From: a virus
DNA length: 27,191 bases
IMG/VR virus record: IMGVR_UViG_3300044638_001261
Location: 1-27,191 of that record
Direction: 5' to 3' (one strand)
In this document: positions 19,761 through 26,525 of the stretch, in pieces
Layout: every line of letters starts with the position of its first letter
Position numbering within the stretch: position 1 is the stretch's first letter
The notes under the pieces: model-generated
The model's input: the letters and a program-made list of their open reading frames with translations, nothing else
What the model was told of the DNA's origin: nothing
The model's database searches: none
Position numbers and translations under genes: made by a program

Positions 19761-20177
19761 ATGGCATTTGACCAGACACTCACCACAAGCTTCAAGCAGG
19801 ATATTTTGCTGGGTGTACACGACCTTGACACAGACACGCTGAAGATGGCCTTGTACTTGGCGACAGCCAACCTTGACGCAGACACCACCGTTTACACAGC
19901 AACAGGCGAAACATCCGGTACAGGCTATACAGCCGGTGGCAATGTGTTGACAGGCGTTACGGTTCAGACCTCGGGCACAACAGCCTTTGTAGATTTTGCC
20001 AACCCCACATGGAACCCCGCCAATTTCACGGCACGTGGCGCGTTAATTTATAACGTCACCAAGAGCAACAAAGCGATTGCTATATTGGACTTTGGCTCTG
20101 ACAAGGTGGCGACCACCACCTTTGTTGTTGAGATGCCAGCCAACACAGTGTCATCTGCGTTAATTAGAATTTCATAA
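19761..20177 (+). CDS. Conserved structural protein, paralogue 1, 138 aa
   Basis: AAGGTG lies 7 nt before the ATG and the previous stop is 1 nt away. The chain contains TDTLKMALYLATANLDADTT, then VYTATGETSGTGYTAGGNVL and a C-terminal FTARGALIYNVTKSNKAIAI, with LDFGSDKVATTTFVVEMPAN. This DTxKxALY ... EvsGtGYtaGG ... ALIYN ... nkAIavLDFGsd arrangement is one I recall as very frequent in environmental phages, near tail fibres. No function has been shown that I know of. Beta-rich composition suggests a virion protein. The gene at 20391-20867 encodes a clear paralogue. Confidence 0.82.
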   Translation: MAFDQTLTTSFKQDILLGVHDLDTDTLKMALYLATANLDADTTVYTATGETSGTGYTAGGNVLTGVTVQTSGTTAFVDFANPTWNPANFTARGALIYNVTKSNKAIAILDFGSDKVATTTFVVEMPANTVSSALIRIS

Positions 20178-20185
20178 GGACCAAC

Positions 20186-20380
20186 ATGCTTGTAACCACA
20201 ACCAAAGGCGACATGGATGACTCCCTGCTTGAAAAGCGGGAAGGCACAGTGGATAATGACAACGAACTCACGACATGGGTTGAGTACTGGTTGGACGGAG
20301 AGCTTGTCCACCGTTCTGCGCATGTGACCTTGAAAAAAACAGCCGTCTTTGGTGGCGGCGAAACAGCTTCTTTTGCTTAA
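20186..20380 (+). CDS. Small conserved protein between paralogues, 64 aa
   Basis: AAGGA precedes the ATG by 5 nt. The acidic product (MLVTTTKGDMDDSLLEKREG, then DNDNELTTWVEYWLDGELVH and LKKTAVFGGGETASFA) has a central WVEYWLDGELVHRSAHV strand pair that looks like a small beta domain. I recall similar MLVTTTKGDMDeslLekreg openings in phages carrying the flanking gene family, so the three genes may form a conserved cassette. No function is known. It is 10 nt from the second paralogue. Confidence 0.78.
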   Translation: MLVTTTKGDMDDSLLEKREGTVDNDNELTTWVEYWLDGELVHRSAHVTLKKTAVFGGGETASFA

Positions 20381-20390
20381 AGGATAAATC

Positions 20391-20867
20391 ATGGCAAACA
20401 CTCAATCAATGTGTACCTCGTTCATGGGCGAGCTAATGACCGCAACCCATAACTTTGGAACGGCACCGACCCGCGGAACAAGCGCAACCGACACGTTTAA
20501 AGCGGCTTTGTATTTGACATCCGCCACAGTTAACGCATCTACCACGGCGTACTCTGCTTCGAATGAGGTGTCTGGTACGGGTTACTCCGCAGGGGGCGTA
20601 ACGGTAACGGCTGCAACCCCTCCTACGGCAACAAACTCTTCGGCAACTGCGGGGGTGGCGTTTTTTACCCCTTCGGCATCCATTGTTTACACAACAGTAA
20701 CTTTGTCTACGGCGTTTGATGCGGTGTTGATTTACAACTCTACGCAAAGTAACAAGGCGGTTTCTGTCCATACGTTTGGCAGTCAGACCATCACGGCGGG
20801 TACTTTTACTTTGACAATGCCTGCTGATACGACATCAACTGCTTTGTTGCGTCTGGCTACAACCTAA
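20391..20867 (+). CDS. Conserved structural protein, paralogue 2, 158 aa
   Basis: AAAGGA lies 7 nt before the ATG. It aligns by eye with the product of 19761-20177: TDTFKAALYLTSATVNASTT, AYSASNEVSGTGYSAGGVTV, DAVLIYNSTQSNKAVSVHTF and the closing FTLTMPADTTSTALLRL. It differs by a longer N-terminus (MANTQSMCTSFMGELMTATH) and an insertion of about ten residues before the AVLIYN block. The pair therefore arose by duplication and diverged. Two subunits of one virion complex, or alternative versions, are possible. The function is unknown. Confidence 0.82.
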   Translation: MANTQSMCTSFMGELMTATHNFGTAPTRGTSATDTFKAALYLTSATVNASTTAYSASNEVSGTGYSAGGVTVTAATPPTATNSSATAGVAFFTPSASIVYTTVTLSTAFDAVLIYNSTQSNKAVSVHTFGSQTITAGTFTLTMPADTTSTALLRLATT

Positions 20868-20892
20868 GCGGAGGCGGCGTAAGCCGTAGACC

Positions 20893-21735
20893 ATGTTTGG
20901 TATATCCGCATTTGCACAGGCCCCATTTGCGGCTCTCGGTGAAAACGTAGTCGTCGTTGCCCTGACGGGCGTGTCCGCGTCCGGGAATGTTGGATCAGTT
21001 CTCAGTGGGCAAGAACTAACGGGCGTGTCTGCGTCTGGGGCTGTTGGGTCTGTAACAGGCTCAAGCACCGTTGCTCTGTCGGGTGTTGCGGCCTCCGGTT
21101 TTGTTGGATCAGTTACTGCGGCTTCGACAGTTGCCCTGACGGGCGTGTCTGCATCTGGAGAGGTTGGCACTGTTGCTCGCGGGGACACAGCATTTGCTCT
21201 GTCAGGGGTAGAGGCTTTAGGGGGTGTTGGTTCCGTCGGGGTGACAAACTCTCTTGCCCTGATTGGCGTGTCTGCGGCGGGGGCCGTTGGTACTGTTTCT
21301 CGCGGGCCAACATTATTTGCCCTGACAGGGGTTGAGGCTTCCGGCGCTGTTGGGACAATGATCTACAACGAGTCGGATGCAACATCCGGCGATGTGGCAA
21401 TAGGCGAAGTTGGCACAGTAGCCCCCTCTCTCACCGTCGCTCTTACGGGGGTGGCGGCTTCAGGTTTTGCAGGCACGGTGAGCCACAGCAAAACAATTGC
21501 GCTGACTGGAAATTTGGCAATCGGAACCGCTGGATCGGTTGGGTTTACAGAGTCTTTTGCGCTGTCTGGGGTGCAAGCCTCGGGCGCGGCTGGAACTGTA
21601 ATCGCCGTTTATTGGATTTTGGTAGATGACAGTCAAACTCCAAACTGGCAAAATATCAACGATTCTCAAACACCCAACTGGGCGCTGGTAAATAACGCAG
21701 AAACGGCTGATTGGTCGTTGGTTGAGACGGATTAA
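20893..21735 (+). CDS. Tandem-repeat structural protein, 280 aa
   Basis: The start MFGISAFAQAPFAALGENVV lacks a well-placed ribosome site (GGAGG is about 17 nt upstream) but is retained because I recall the same opening in related phages. From residue 23 to about 235 there are eleven units of 18-21 residues around ALTGVSASGxVGTV. C-terminal to them is a tryptophan motif used three times (DDSQTPNWQNINDSQTPNW, then NNAETADWSLVETD). Gly/Ala/Val/Ser repeats of this period suggest a beta-solenoid or beta-helix rod. A tail-fibre or surface-fibre shaft is likely from the neighbourhood, and a virion-bound adhesin is the alternative. The DNA repeats are diverged, so the protein is not a recent expansion. 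Confidence 0.78.
   Translation: MFGISAFAQAPFAALGENVVVVALTGVSASGNVGSVLSGQELTGVSASGAVGSVTGSSTVALSGVAASGFVGSVTAASTVALTGVSASGEVGTVARGDTAFALSGVEALGGVGSVGVTNSLALIGVSAAGAVGTVSRGPTLFALTGVEASGAVGTMIYNESDATSGDVAIGEVGTVAPSLTVALTGVAASGFAGTVSHSKTIALTGNLAIGTAGSVGFTESFALSGVQASGAAGTVIAVYWILVDDSQTPNWQNINDSQTPNWALVNNAETADWSLVETD
20959..21600 (+). repeat. Eleven diverged coding repeats (GVSASGxVGTV)
   Basis: Each unit is about 54-63 bp. The best conserved DNA core resembles CTGACGGGCGTGTCTGCGTC. Units 8 and 10 have lost the GV-SASG core (TSGDVAIG, LTGNLAIG), which breaks the regularity in the C-terminal half. Confidence 0.8.
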
Positions 21736-21743
21736 GGATACAT

Positions 21744-22202
21744 ATGGCTCTCGTACTTGCAGACCGGGTAAAAGAAACAACCACCACGACAGGTACTGGG
21801 ACAGTAACGCTTCTGGGCGCATCAACGGGGTTCCAGTCGTTCGCGGCAGTTGGCGACGCCAACACCACCTATTACGCTATCGTGGCTCAAACCGGCACTG
21901 AATGGGAAGTTGGGATTGGTACGTATGCAACATCAGGCACAACCTTAGCCCGAACAGTGGTGTTGTCATCGTCTAACAGCGGATCAGCAGTCAACTTTAG
22001 CGCCGGAACAAAAGACGTATTTGTTACCTACCCGTCAGAACGCGCCGTGATTGGGGGTGAGGGTTATGTTGAAAACTCCGCAACGGTTGCTGTTAGCTCG
22101 ACTATTACGGCAGGAAACAACGCCATGAGCGCGGGGCCAGTCACAATTAACTCAGGCATTACAGTAACAGTTCCTAGCGGTAGCCGCTGGGTTGTCGTTT
22201 AA
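21744..22202 (+). CDS. Tail-fibre-related protein, 152 aa
   Basis: AAGGA lies 6 nt before the ATG. The N-terminal block MALVLADRVKETTTTTGTGT with TGFQSFAAVGDANTTYYAIV, EWEVGIGTYATSGTTLARTV and GTKDVFVTYPSERAV is one of the commonest modules in phage tail-fibre regions, as I recall. It probably attaches or folds the fibre base. The C-terminal 45 residues (TITAGNNAMSAGPVTINSGI, then VPSGSRWVVV) repeat at the end of the next gene's product, showing a shared C-terminal module. The short length suggests a fibre subunit or a truncated fibre. It is followed by a 57-nt spacer. Confidence 0.82.
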   Translation: MALVLADRVKETTTTTGTGTVTLLGASTGFQSFAAVGDANTTYYAIVAQTGTEWEVGIGTYATSGTTLARTVVLSSSNSGSAVNFSAGTKDVFVTYPSERAVIGGEGYVENSATVAVSSTITAGNNAMSAGPVTINSGITVTVPSGSRWVVV

Positions 22203-22259
22203 CGGCAGTTGCCCACCATGCTTAAATCTGCGAAAATAACTTGAACGTAAGGGAAAGAC

Positions 22260-23228
22260 ATGGCAAGCACGTATTCAGACCTTAAATTTGAGCTGATTGG
22301 CACGGGCGAACAAGCAGGCTCTTGGGGCAGCACGACCAACGATAACATTGGCACGGCTATTGAGCAGGCCCTTGTCGGATTAGGCAACCCTGTTTTTACC
22401 AGCGACACCAACCTGACTATCAGCCTGAGCAACACAGTTGCGCTTCAGACGGCGCGAGCCTTGGTCCTGAACGCTACGTCTACGGGCAGTCTGACGGTTA
22501 CCCGTGAGTTGGTGGTGCCAACCATCGAGAAGCAGTACATTGTTCAGAACAACACCTCGGGCGGTCAAAGCATTACCGTGAAGACCTCGGGCGGGACGGG
22601 TATCACGGTGCCCAACGGGCGCAAGGCGCATTTGTATGTAGACGGCACCAACGTCATCCAGATGTTCGACTTCGTAGACATCAACGGTGGTGCAATTGAC
22701 GGCACTGTTATTGGTGGCGCTACTACGGCAGCGGGTAGTTTTACAACACTCAACGCCACCGTCTTGACCGCCACCGCAGACTCGGCCTTCACGTCTACAG
22801 GTGCTGTGCAGATTTCCAAGGGAACGACAGCAGAGCGCCCCACGGGCGTTACGGGCAAGCTAAGGTTCAACACTACCACTGGTGAGTTTGAGGGCTACAC
22901 GGGCGCTGGTTGGGCTTCTGTGGGCGGTTCTGCAATTGTCAACGACACCAGCACAGCGTCAAATATTTTCCCGCTGATGGCAAGTGCAACAAGCGGCACG
23001 GCCTTGACAGTCAACACCAGCAATGCCAAGCTGCTGTACAAGCCTTCAACGGGGGAGTTTCAGTCAACAGTATTGGTGGCCTCAAACGGCATTGTGGTGA
23101 ACAGCCAGACGGTGGCAGAGAATTACACTATTGCCGCAACAAACAACGCAATGTCCTCTGGCCCAATCACTATCAACTCCGGCATCACAGTCACAGTCTC
23201 CAGCGGCTCTCGCTGGGCTGTTGTTTGA
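22260..23228 (+). CDS. Tail fibre protein, 322 aa
   Basis: AAGGGAAAG precedes the ATG. The N-terminal domain (MASTYSDLKFELIGTGEQAG, SWGSTTNDNIGTAIEQALVG, then IEKQYIVQNNTSGGQSITVK) is a module I recall at the base of many phage fibres. Residues about 180-225 hold the frequent GTTAERPTGVTGKLRFNTTT and FEGYTGAGWASVGG element. The C-terminus (TIAATNNAMSSGPITINSGI ... GSRWAVV) matches that of the previous gene. The arrangement fits a receptor-contacting tail or side fibre built from exchangeable modules. No enzymatic domain is seen. Adjacent fibre genes follow after 12 nt. Confidence 0.85.
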   Translation: MASTYSDLKFELIGTGEQAGSWGSTTNDNIGTAIEQALVGLGNPVFTSDTNLTISLSNTVALQTARALVLNATSTGSLTVTRELVVPTIEKQYIVQNNTSGGQSITVKTSGGTGITVPNGRKAHLYVDGTNVIQMFDFVDINGGAIDGTVIGGATTAAGSFTTLNATVLTATADSAFTSTGAVQISKGTTAERPTGVTGKLRFNTTTGEFEGYTGAGWASVGGSAIVNDTSTASNIFPLMASATSGTALTVNTSNAKLLYKPSTGEFQSTVLVASNGIVVNSQTVAENYTIAATNNAMSSGPITINSGITVTVSSGSRWAVV

Positions 23229-23240
23229 AAGGAAACAAAC

Positions 23241-23915
23241 ATGACTTTAATTCTAAGCGGCACTGACGGCCTTTCTGATGTGGACGGCACAGCAGCCGCC
23301 CCTGCTATTCGCGGCACTGATGCCAACACCGGCATCTTTTTTGGTACAGACATCATCGGGTTTAGTGAAGGCGGTGTTGAGTCTGCGCGGTTCAACGCAG
23401 ATGCCCAATTTGTTGCCGCCTCTGGTACAGCCGCGTTGCCCGTCATTACGACTACCGGCGATGTCAACACAGGCATCTTCTTCCCTGCCGCTGACACAGT
23501 GGCTGTCAGCACTGGCGGCACAGAACGCGCCCGTATCGAATCAACGGGAAATTTCCTTGTCAAGCGACAAATTACTTCATTTACCACAAACGGGTTTGGA
23601 GTTTTTCGTTCGGGAAGCAGTCTTGATGTTGCAGATGGTTCCACCATTACCTTATCTAGTGGGTCTGCTGCTCAATTGATTTGTGTTACATGTGGGACTT
23701 CTGGAAATGGGGGCACATTTTTTGCCAATTACAATGTAACAGTTTCACAAATTGGCGGGTCTGCTACTCAAATATCAACTACTGATGCAGGTGTTGTTGA
23801 TATTGCTGTGTATAAATCTATAAATAACAACACAGTTACATTTAAGAATCGCTCTGGATTTACAAAAAATTACACAATCTCTATTTTTTGTGCCGACAAT
23901 GGTGACACAGTTTAA
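23241..23915 (+). CDS. Tail fibre protein with NTGIFF repeats, 224 aa
   Basis: AAAGGAAAC precedes the ATG. The N-terminal half has two copies of a fibre repeat: APAIRGTDANTGIFFGTDII and LPVITTTGDVNTGIFFPAAD, each followed by a GGxExARxxxxG element. Such repeats are typical of phage fibre shafts and S74-associated fibres. From about 23580 the DNA becomes clearly AT-rich and the protein turns Asn/Ser/Thr-rich (SINNNTVTFKNRSGFTKNYT), so the distal half looks separately acquired. This is the expected place for receptor specificity. No chaperone domain is visible at the C-terminus. Confidence 0.82.
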   Translation: MTLILSGTDGLSDVDGTAAAPAIRGTDANTGIFFGTDIIGFSEGGVESARFNADAQFVAASGTAALPVITTTGDVNTGIFFPAADTVAVSTGGTERARIESTGNFLVKRQITSFTTNGFGVFRSGSSLDVADGSTITLSSGSAAQLICVTCGTSGNGGTFFANYNVTVSQIGGSATQISTTDAGVVDIAVYKSINNNTVTFKNRSGFTKNYTISIFCADNGDTV

Positions 23916-23929
23916 TTAAAGGAAAAATC

Positions 23930-24172
23930 ATGCAAGTTGAAATCAAAAACTTTGAAAACGAAACTGACAATAAGTTTGTCGGCTTTAATATTCGCAACGA
24001 TGCAAACGCTTTGTTTATTATTGACAAACGAGTTCCATTGGTAAATGGAAAAACTGATGAGCAATATGTCCAAGATGCGCTTGCTCTTGCAAAACCAGAG
24101 ATTGACGAATGGTTGGCATCACAGTCTTTTGTTGGTCGCAAGTGGAATATTGCAACCAACTCTTTTGAATGA
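23930..24172 (+). CDS. Small fibre-associated protein, 80 aa
   Basis: AAAGGAAAAATC precedes the ATG. The AT-rich gene encodes MQVEIKNFENETDNKFVGFN, then ANALFIIDKRVPLVNGKTDE and a C-terminal EIDEWLASQSFVGRKWNIAT. Small acidic proteins directly after fibre genes are often fibre-assembly chaperones, but I cannot confirm this from sequence. Base composition matches the AT-rich distal half of the preceding fibre, so the two may have moved together. The TGA overlaps the ATG of a 19-codon frame that leads into the next gene. Confidence 0.72.
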   Translation: MQVEIKNFENETDNKFVGFNIRNDANALFIIDKRVPLVNGKTDEQYVQDALALAKPEIDEWLASQSFVGRKWNIATNSFE

Positions 24173-24228
24173 CTAAAACAGCAGCCATGACAACCCGCAT
24201 CACCGCACTTGAAGGAGCAGCAGCATGA
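24169..24228 (+). CDS. 19-codon coupled mini-ORF, possibly a remnant
   Basis: ATG 24169 overlaps the upstream TGA (ATGA), and its own TGA at 24226 overlaps the next ATG (ATGA). It encodes MTKTAAMTTRITALEGAAA, whose end resembles the ARIxALEAA coiled-coil tails of fibre-assembly proteins. It also contains GAAGGAG that serves as the ribosome site of the next gene. It may be a relic of a longer assembly protein or a coupling device. Confidence 0.35.
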   Translation: MTKTAAMTTRITALEGAAA

Positions 24229-24836
24229 GCAGCATTGCAGTAACGGCCTCGGCAACCGGCACGGGCACAGTCACCCTGTTAGCACCCATCACAAACACAA
24301 ACAGGACGCTGACGCTGCCTGATGCTACTGACACAGTGGCGGGTATTGCCGCGACTCAGACGCTGACTAACAAAACTATAAATGCAAGCCAATTAGTTGA
24401 TGCGTCTGTAACACAAGCAAAACTTGGAACAAACGTGGCTGGCAACGGCCCTGCATTTAGGGCAACCCGTTCAACAGCGCAGACCCCATCAAGTAGCACT
24501 TGGACAAAAGTTACGTTTGATACAGAAACATTTGACACAAATAGCAATTTTGCTTCCAGTAGATTTACGCCAACTGTTGCTGGGTATTATCAGTTTAATT
24601 GGTCGGGTGGTGTTACGGGGTCTGCAAGTGAAGCATATGTGGCACTCTATAAAAATGGAAGTAATGAAATTTATAATTTTATGATTGGTGTCTTAACACA
24701 AAATGGGTATTTTGCAAATGATTTGCAATATGCTAATGGCACGACTGACTATTTTGAAGTATATATTTATATTACTGATGATGCCCCGTCTTGTAGTGTT
24801 TTAAATATGTCTGGTTTTCTTGCAAGGGGCGCATAA
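24225..24836 (+). CDS. Tail fibre protein with C1q-like jelly roll, 203 aa
   Basis: GGAG lies 8 nt before the ATG. Residues 1-75 form a fibre-base module (TVTLLAPITNTNRTLTLPDA, then TQTLTNKTINASQLVDASVT), also seen in diverged form in the product of 24995-25594. Residues 76-203 (GPAFRATRSTAQTPSSSTWT, TFDTNSNFASSRFTPTVAGY, YQFNWSGG, ending VLNMSGFLARG) have the pattern of the C1q/TNF-like trimeric jelly roll, which many phages use as a receptor-binding tip. The jelly-roll half is markedly AT-rich compared with the base module, a sign of module exchange. Confidence 0.85.
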   Translation: MSSIAVTASATGTGTVTLLAPITNTNRTLTLPDATDTVAGIAATQTLTNKTINASQLVDASVTQAKLGTNVAGNGPAFRATRSTAQTPSSSTWTKVTFDTETFDTNSNFASSRFTPTVAGYYQFNWSGGVTGSASEAYVALYKNGSNEIYNFMIGVLTQNGYFANDLQYANGTTDYFEVYIYITDDAPSCSVLNMSGFLARGA

Positions 24837-24837
24837 C

Positions 24838-25002
24838 ATGACACTCTACGACAAAATCAAAGCACTGTATCCTACGCTGACTCAGCAGGACTTCCTGACC
24901 ACCATCCGCTTGCAGAACGACTCTGACGGCAAGGGTGACTACATTGCCGCTTGGGATCACCCGACCCTGGCACGACCCACTGAGGAGCAACTGAATGGCT
25001 AA
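24838..25002 (+). CDS. XkdW-like small tail protein, 54 aa
   Basis: I start at ATG 24838, 9 nt after AGGGG and 1 nt past the previous stop. An earlier in-frame ATG lies inside the previous gene. The product MTLYDKIKALYPTLTQQDFL, then LQNDSDGKGDYIAAWDHPTL and PTEEQLNG follows the XkdW pattern (LYPxLTxxDF, DxSDGxGxYIxxWxxxxxxPTxExL) known from small proteins next to tail-fibre genes. Their exact role is not established. It is GC-rich, unlike its AT-rich neighbours on both sides, and overlaps the next gene by 8 nt. Confidence 0.8.
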   Translation: MTLYDKIKALYPTLTQQDFLTTIRLQNDSDGKGDYIAAWDHPTLARPTEEQLNG

Positions 25003-25594
25003 CGGAACAATTGCAGCAAGCCAGCTTGAGATGCTGTCCCTAAGCGGGACGGGCATCATCACCATCACGCCACCGGCTACCAACACGAACAGGGCGATCA
25101 CTCTGCCTGACGCAGCGGGTGCGCTTGTTGTGTCTGGCACAACCCCGAGCTTGAACGGCATCACCTTCCCCGCTACGCAATCGGCAAGCGCTGACGCAAA
25201 CACGCTGGATGATTATGAGGAGGGGACTTTTACGCCAATCATTGTTGGCGGCACTACTGCTGGTACAGCAACATATACCTCGCAAACTGGTCAGTACACA
25301 AAAATTGGAAATAGAGTTTTAATTAGCATTCGAATAGGTTATAACAGCGGAACTGGAACAGGGACTTTAAATATAGGTGGATTACCCTTTACAACAGATA
25401 GCGCAGGCGCATCTTTAAGTAACTATTCTGATGGTATTTCAATGACAGCAGGCCATGTAATGCAACTTATAACAGGAACTAGTAACACACTAATAAATGT
25501 TAATTCAGTCGCAACTGGCGGCGGTTCTGATGCAAATGTTGCTTATGATGCACAAGGATTTATGGCAGTAAATGGTAATTACAAAATTGCTTAA
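24995..25594 (+). CDS. Tail fibre protein with LDDYEEGTFTP motif, 199 aa
   Basis: The start overlaps the XkdW-like gene by 8 nt. The N-terminal module (MANGTIAASQLEMLSLSGTG, TPPATNTNRAITLPDAAGAL) parallels that of the product of 24225-24836. ANTLDDYEEGTFTPIIVGGT (about residues 69-88) is a very common junction in phage tail fibres, after which the receptor-binding part begins. That distal part (about 89-199) is Gly/Asn/Thr-rich and encoded by AT-rich DNA. Together the fibre genes look like parallel N-terminal adaptors carrying different tips. Multiple fibres or alternative specificities are possible. Confidence 0.84.
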   Translation: MANGTIAASQLEMLSLSGTGIITITPPATNTNRAITLPDAAGALVVSGTTPSLNGITFPATQSASADANTLDDYEEGTFTPIIVGGTTAGTATYTSQTGQYTKIGNRVLISIRIGYNSGTGTGTLNIGGLPFTTDSAGASLSNYSDGISMTAGHVMQLITGTSNTLINVNSVATGGGSDANVAYDAQGFMAVNGNYKIA

Positions 25595-25638
25595 TTATCT
25601 ACATTGGATTATGCAGTCGGACATTTAAAGGAAATCAA

Positions 25639-25881
25639 ATGGCACTCACCGAAACCAAAGTTATCGACCAAATCACCGTCACCGAGAACGGCATTGTGCT
25701 GTACCGCGAGGCTACACGCATCCTAAAAGACGGCGACCAGATTGCTCAGACCTTTCACCGCACCAGCCTGACACCGGGCCAAGACCTCACTGGTCAACCT
25801 GCCAATGTCGTGGCAATCTGCAATGCGGCTTGGACTGCTGAAGTGGTTGCGGCGTATCAGGCTCAAGTCGCAGCAGCTTAG
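25639..25881 (+). CDS. Small conserved protein after fibre genes, 80 aa
   Basis: AAAGGAAATC precedes the ATG. The protein (MALTETKVIDQITVTENGIV, LYREATRILKDGDQIAQTFH, then PGQDLTGQPANVVAICNAAW and VVAAYQAQVAAA) has the ViDxIxVtEnGiVqvRexTrIlxDGxxix+++HRxxlxPGxDl pattern that I recall from small proteins in phage fibre regions. The function is unknown. It is GC-rich, in contrast to the preceding fibre tip. It ends with TAG, the only CDS in the window I found with an amber stop apart from the leader ORF at 4834. Confidence 0.8.
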   Translation: MALTETKVIDQITVTENGIVLYREATRILKDGDQIAQTFHRTSLTPGQDLTGQPANVVAICNAAWTAEVVAAYQAQVAAA

Positions 25882-25903
25882 CAAGAAACGGACTGTGTAA
25901 ATT

Positions 25904-26062
25904 GTGGACGCGCTGCCGCCATTACCGCCAGCAGCACAAGCACCTGCTCCAACCTTTGAGTGCGTAAGGTGGTCGTGGTCCTCGGACCGCAAAGAAGTTT
26001 GGTGTCTCCAGTGGCGAGAAAAAGGCAAACCTGAACCTAAGAAGGTAGCGGAAAGTGATTGA
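25904..26062 (+). CDS. Small Pro-rich protein with GTG start, 52 aa
   Basis: The frame is closed upstream by TAA at 25898-25900 and the first possible start is GTG 25904; no ATG is available. The product begins with a proline-rich stretch (DALPPLPPAAQAPAPTFECV) and continues RWSWSSDRKEVWCLQWREKG. The tryptophan/cysteine block looks like a small beta domain. I recall phage peptides with a CVRWxWxSDRKEVWCLxW pattern, without known function. It overlaps the next gene by 8 nt. The weak ribosome site keeps confidence moderate, but the conserved-looking aromatic block supports translation. Confidence 0.62.
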   Translation: MDALPPLPPAAQAPAPTFECVRWSWSSDRKEVWCLQWREKGKPEPKKVAESD

Positions 26063-26525
26063 TCCGATTACAGCCCTTGCAGGCATACAGGCAGCAGTTG
26101 CGCTCATCAAGAAGGTCAGCAAAACCGTTGACGATGTGTCGTCTCTTGGGCCTGTCCTTGGCAAGTACTTTGACGCAAAGTCCACCGCCACCAAGGCGGT
26201 TGTTCAGGCCAAGAAGTCCAAGTCATCAATGGGCACGGCCATCCAGATCGAGATGGCGCTCGACCAAGCTAGACGGTTTGAAGATGAGTTGCAACTCCTG
26301 TTCATGCAGGCGGGGAAAATAGACGTCTGGAACCGCATAAAGTCCAGAGCAGCGGCGATGGATGTGGAGTCTGCCCATGATGCGCGGCGGGAGCGTGAGT
26401 CTGCGGTCAAGCGCAAGCAAGAGATGGATGAGGTTGTTGAGTTGGCCTTGCTGGCAGTTATCTTTTTTAGCTTAGTCGGGGTGATCTTATATTTCACTAT
26501 TGGCATCCTTGAGCAGCAAAGATGA
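26055..26525 (+). CDS. Membrane-anchored conserved phage protein, 156 aa
   Basis: The start is GTG 26055 inside the previous gene. The opening (MIDPITALAGIQAAVALIKK, then VDDVSSLGPVLGKYFDAKST) and a charged central coiled coil (ARRFEDELQLLFMQAGKIDV; SAHDARRERESAVKRKQEMD) precede one membrane span at about 129-151 (ELALLAVIFFSLVGVILYFT). I recall the same architecture, with the MIDPITA start, as a conserved hypothetical in cyanophages and other marine phages. A C-terminal anchor with a long cytoplasmic coiled coil could serve lysis timing or virion assembly at the membrane. Neither is proven. It overlaps the next gene by 4 nt (ATGA). Confidence 0.8.
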   Translation: MIDPITALAGIQAAVALIKKVSKTVDDVSSLGPVLGKYFDAKSTATKAVVQAKKSKSSMGTAIQIEMALDQARRFEDELQLLFMQAGKIDVWNRIKSRAAAMDVESAHDARRERESAVKRKQEMDEVVELALLAVIFFSLVGVILYFTIGILEQQR

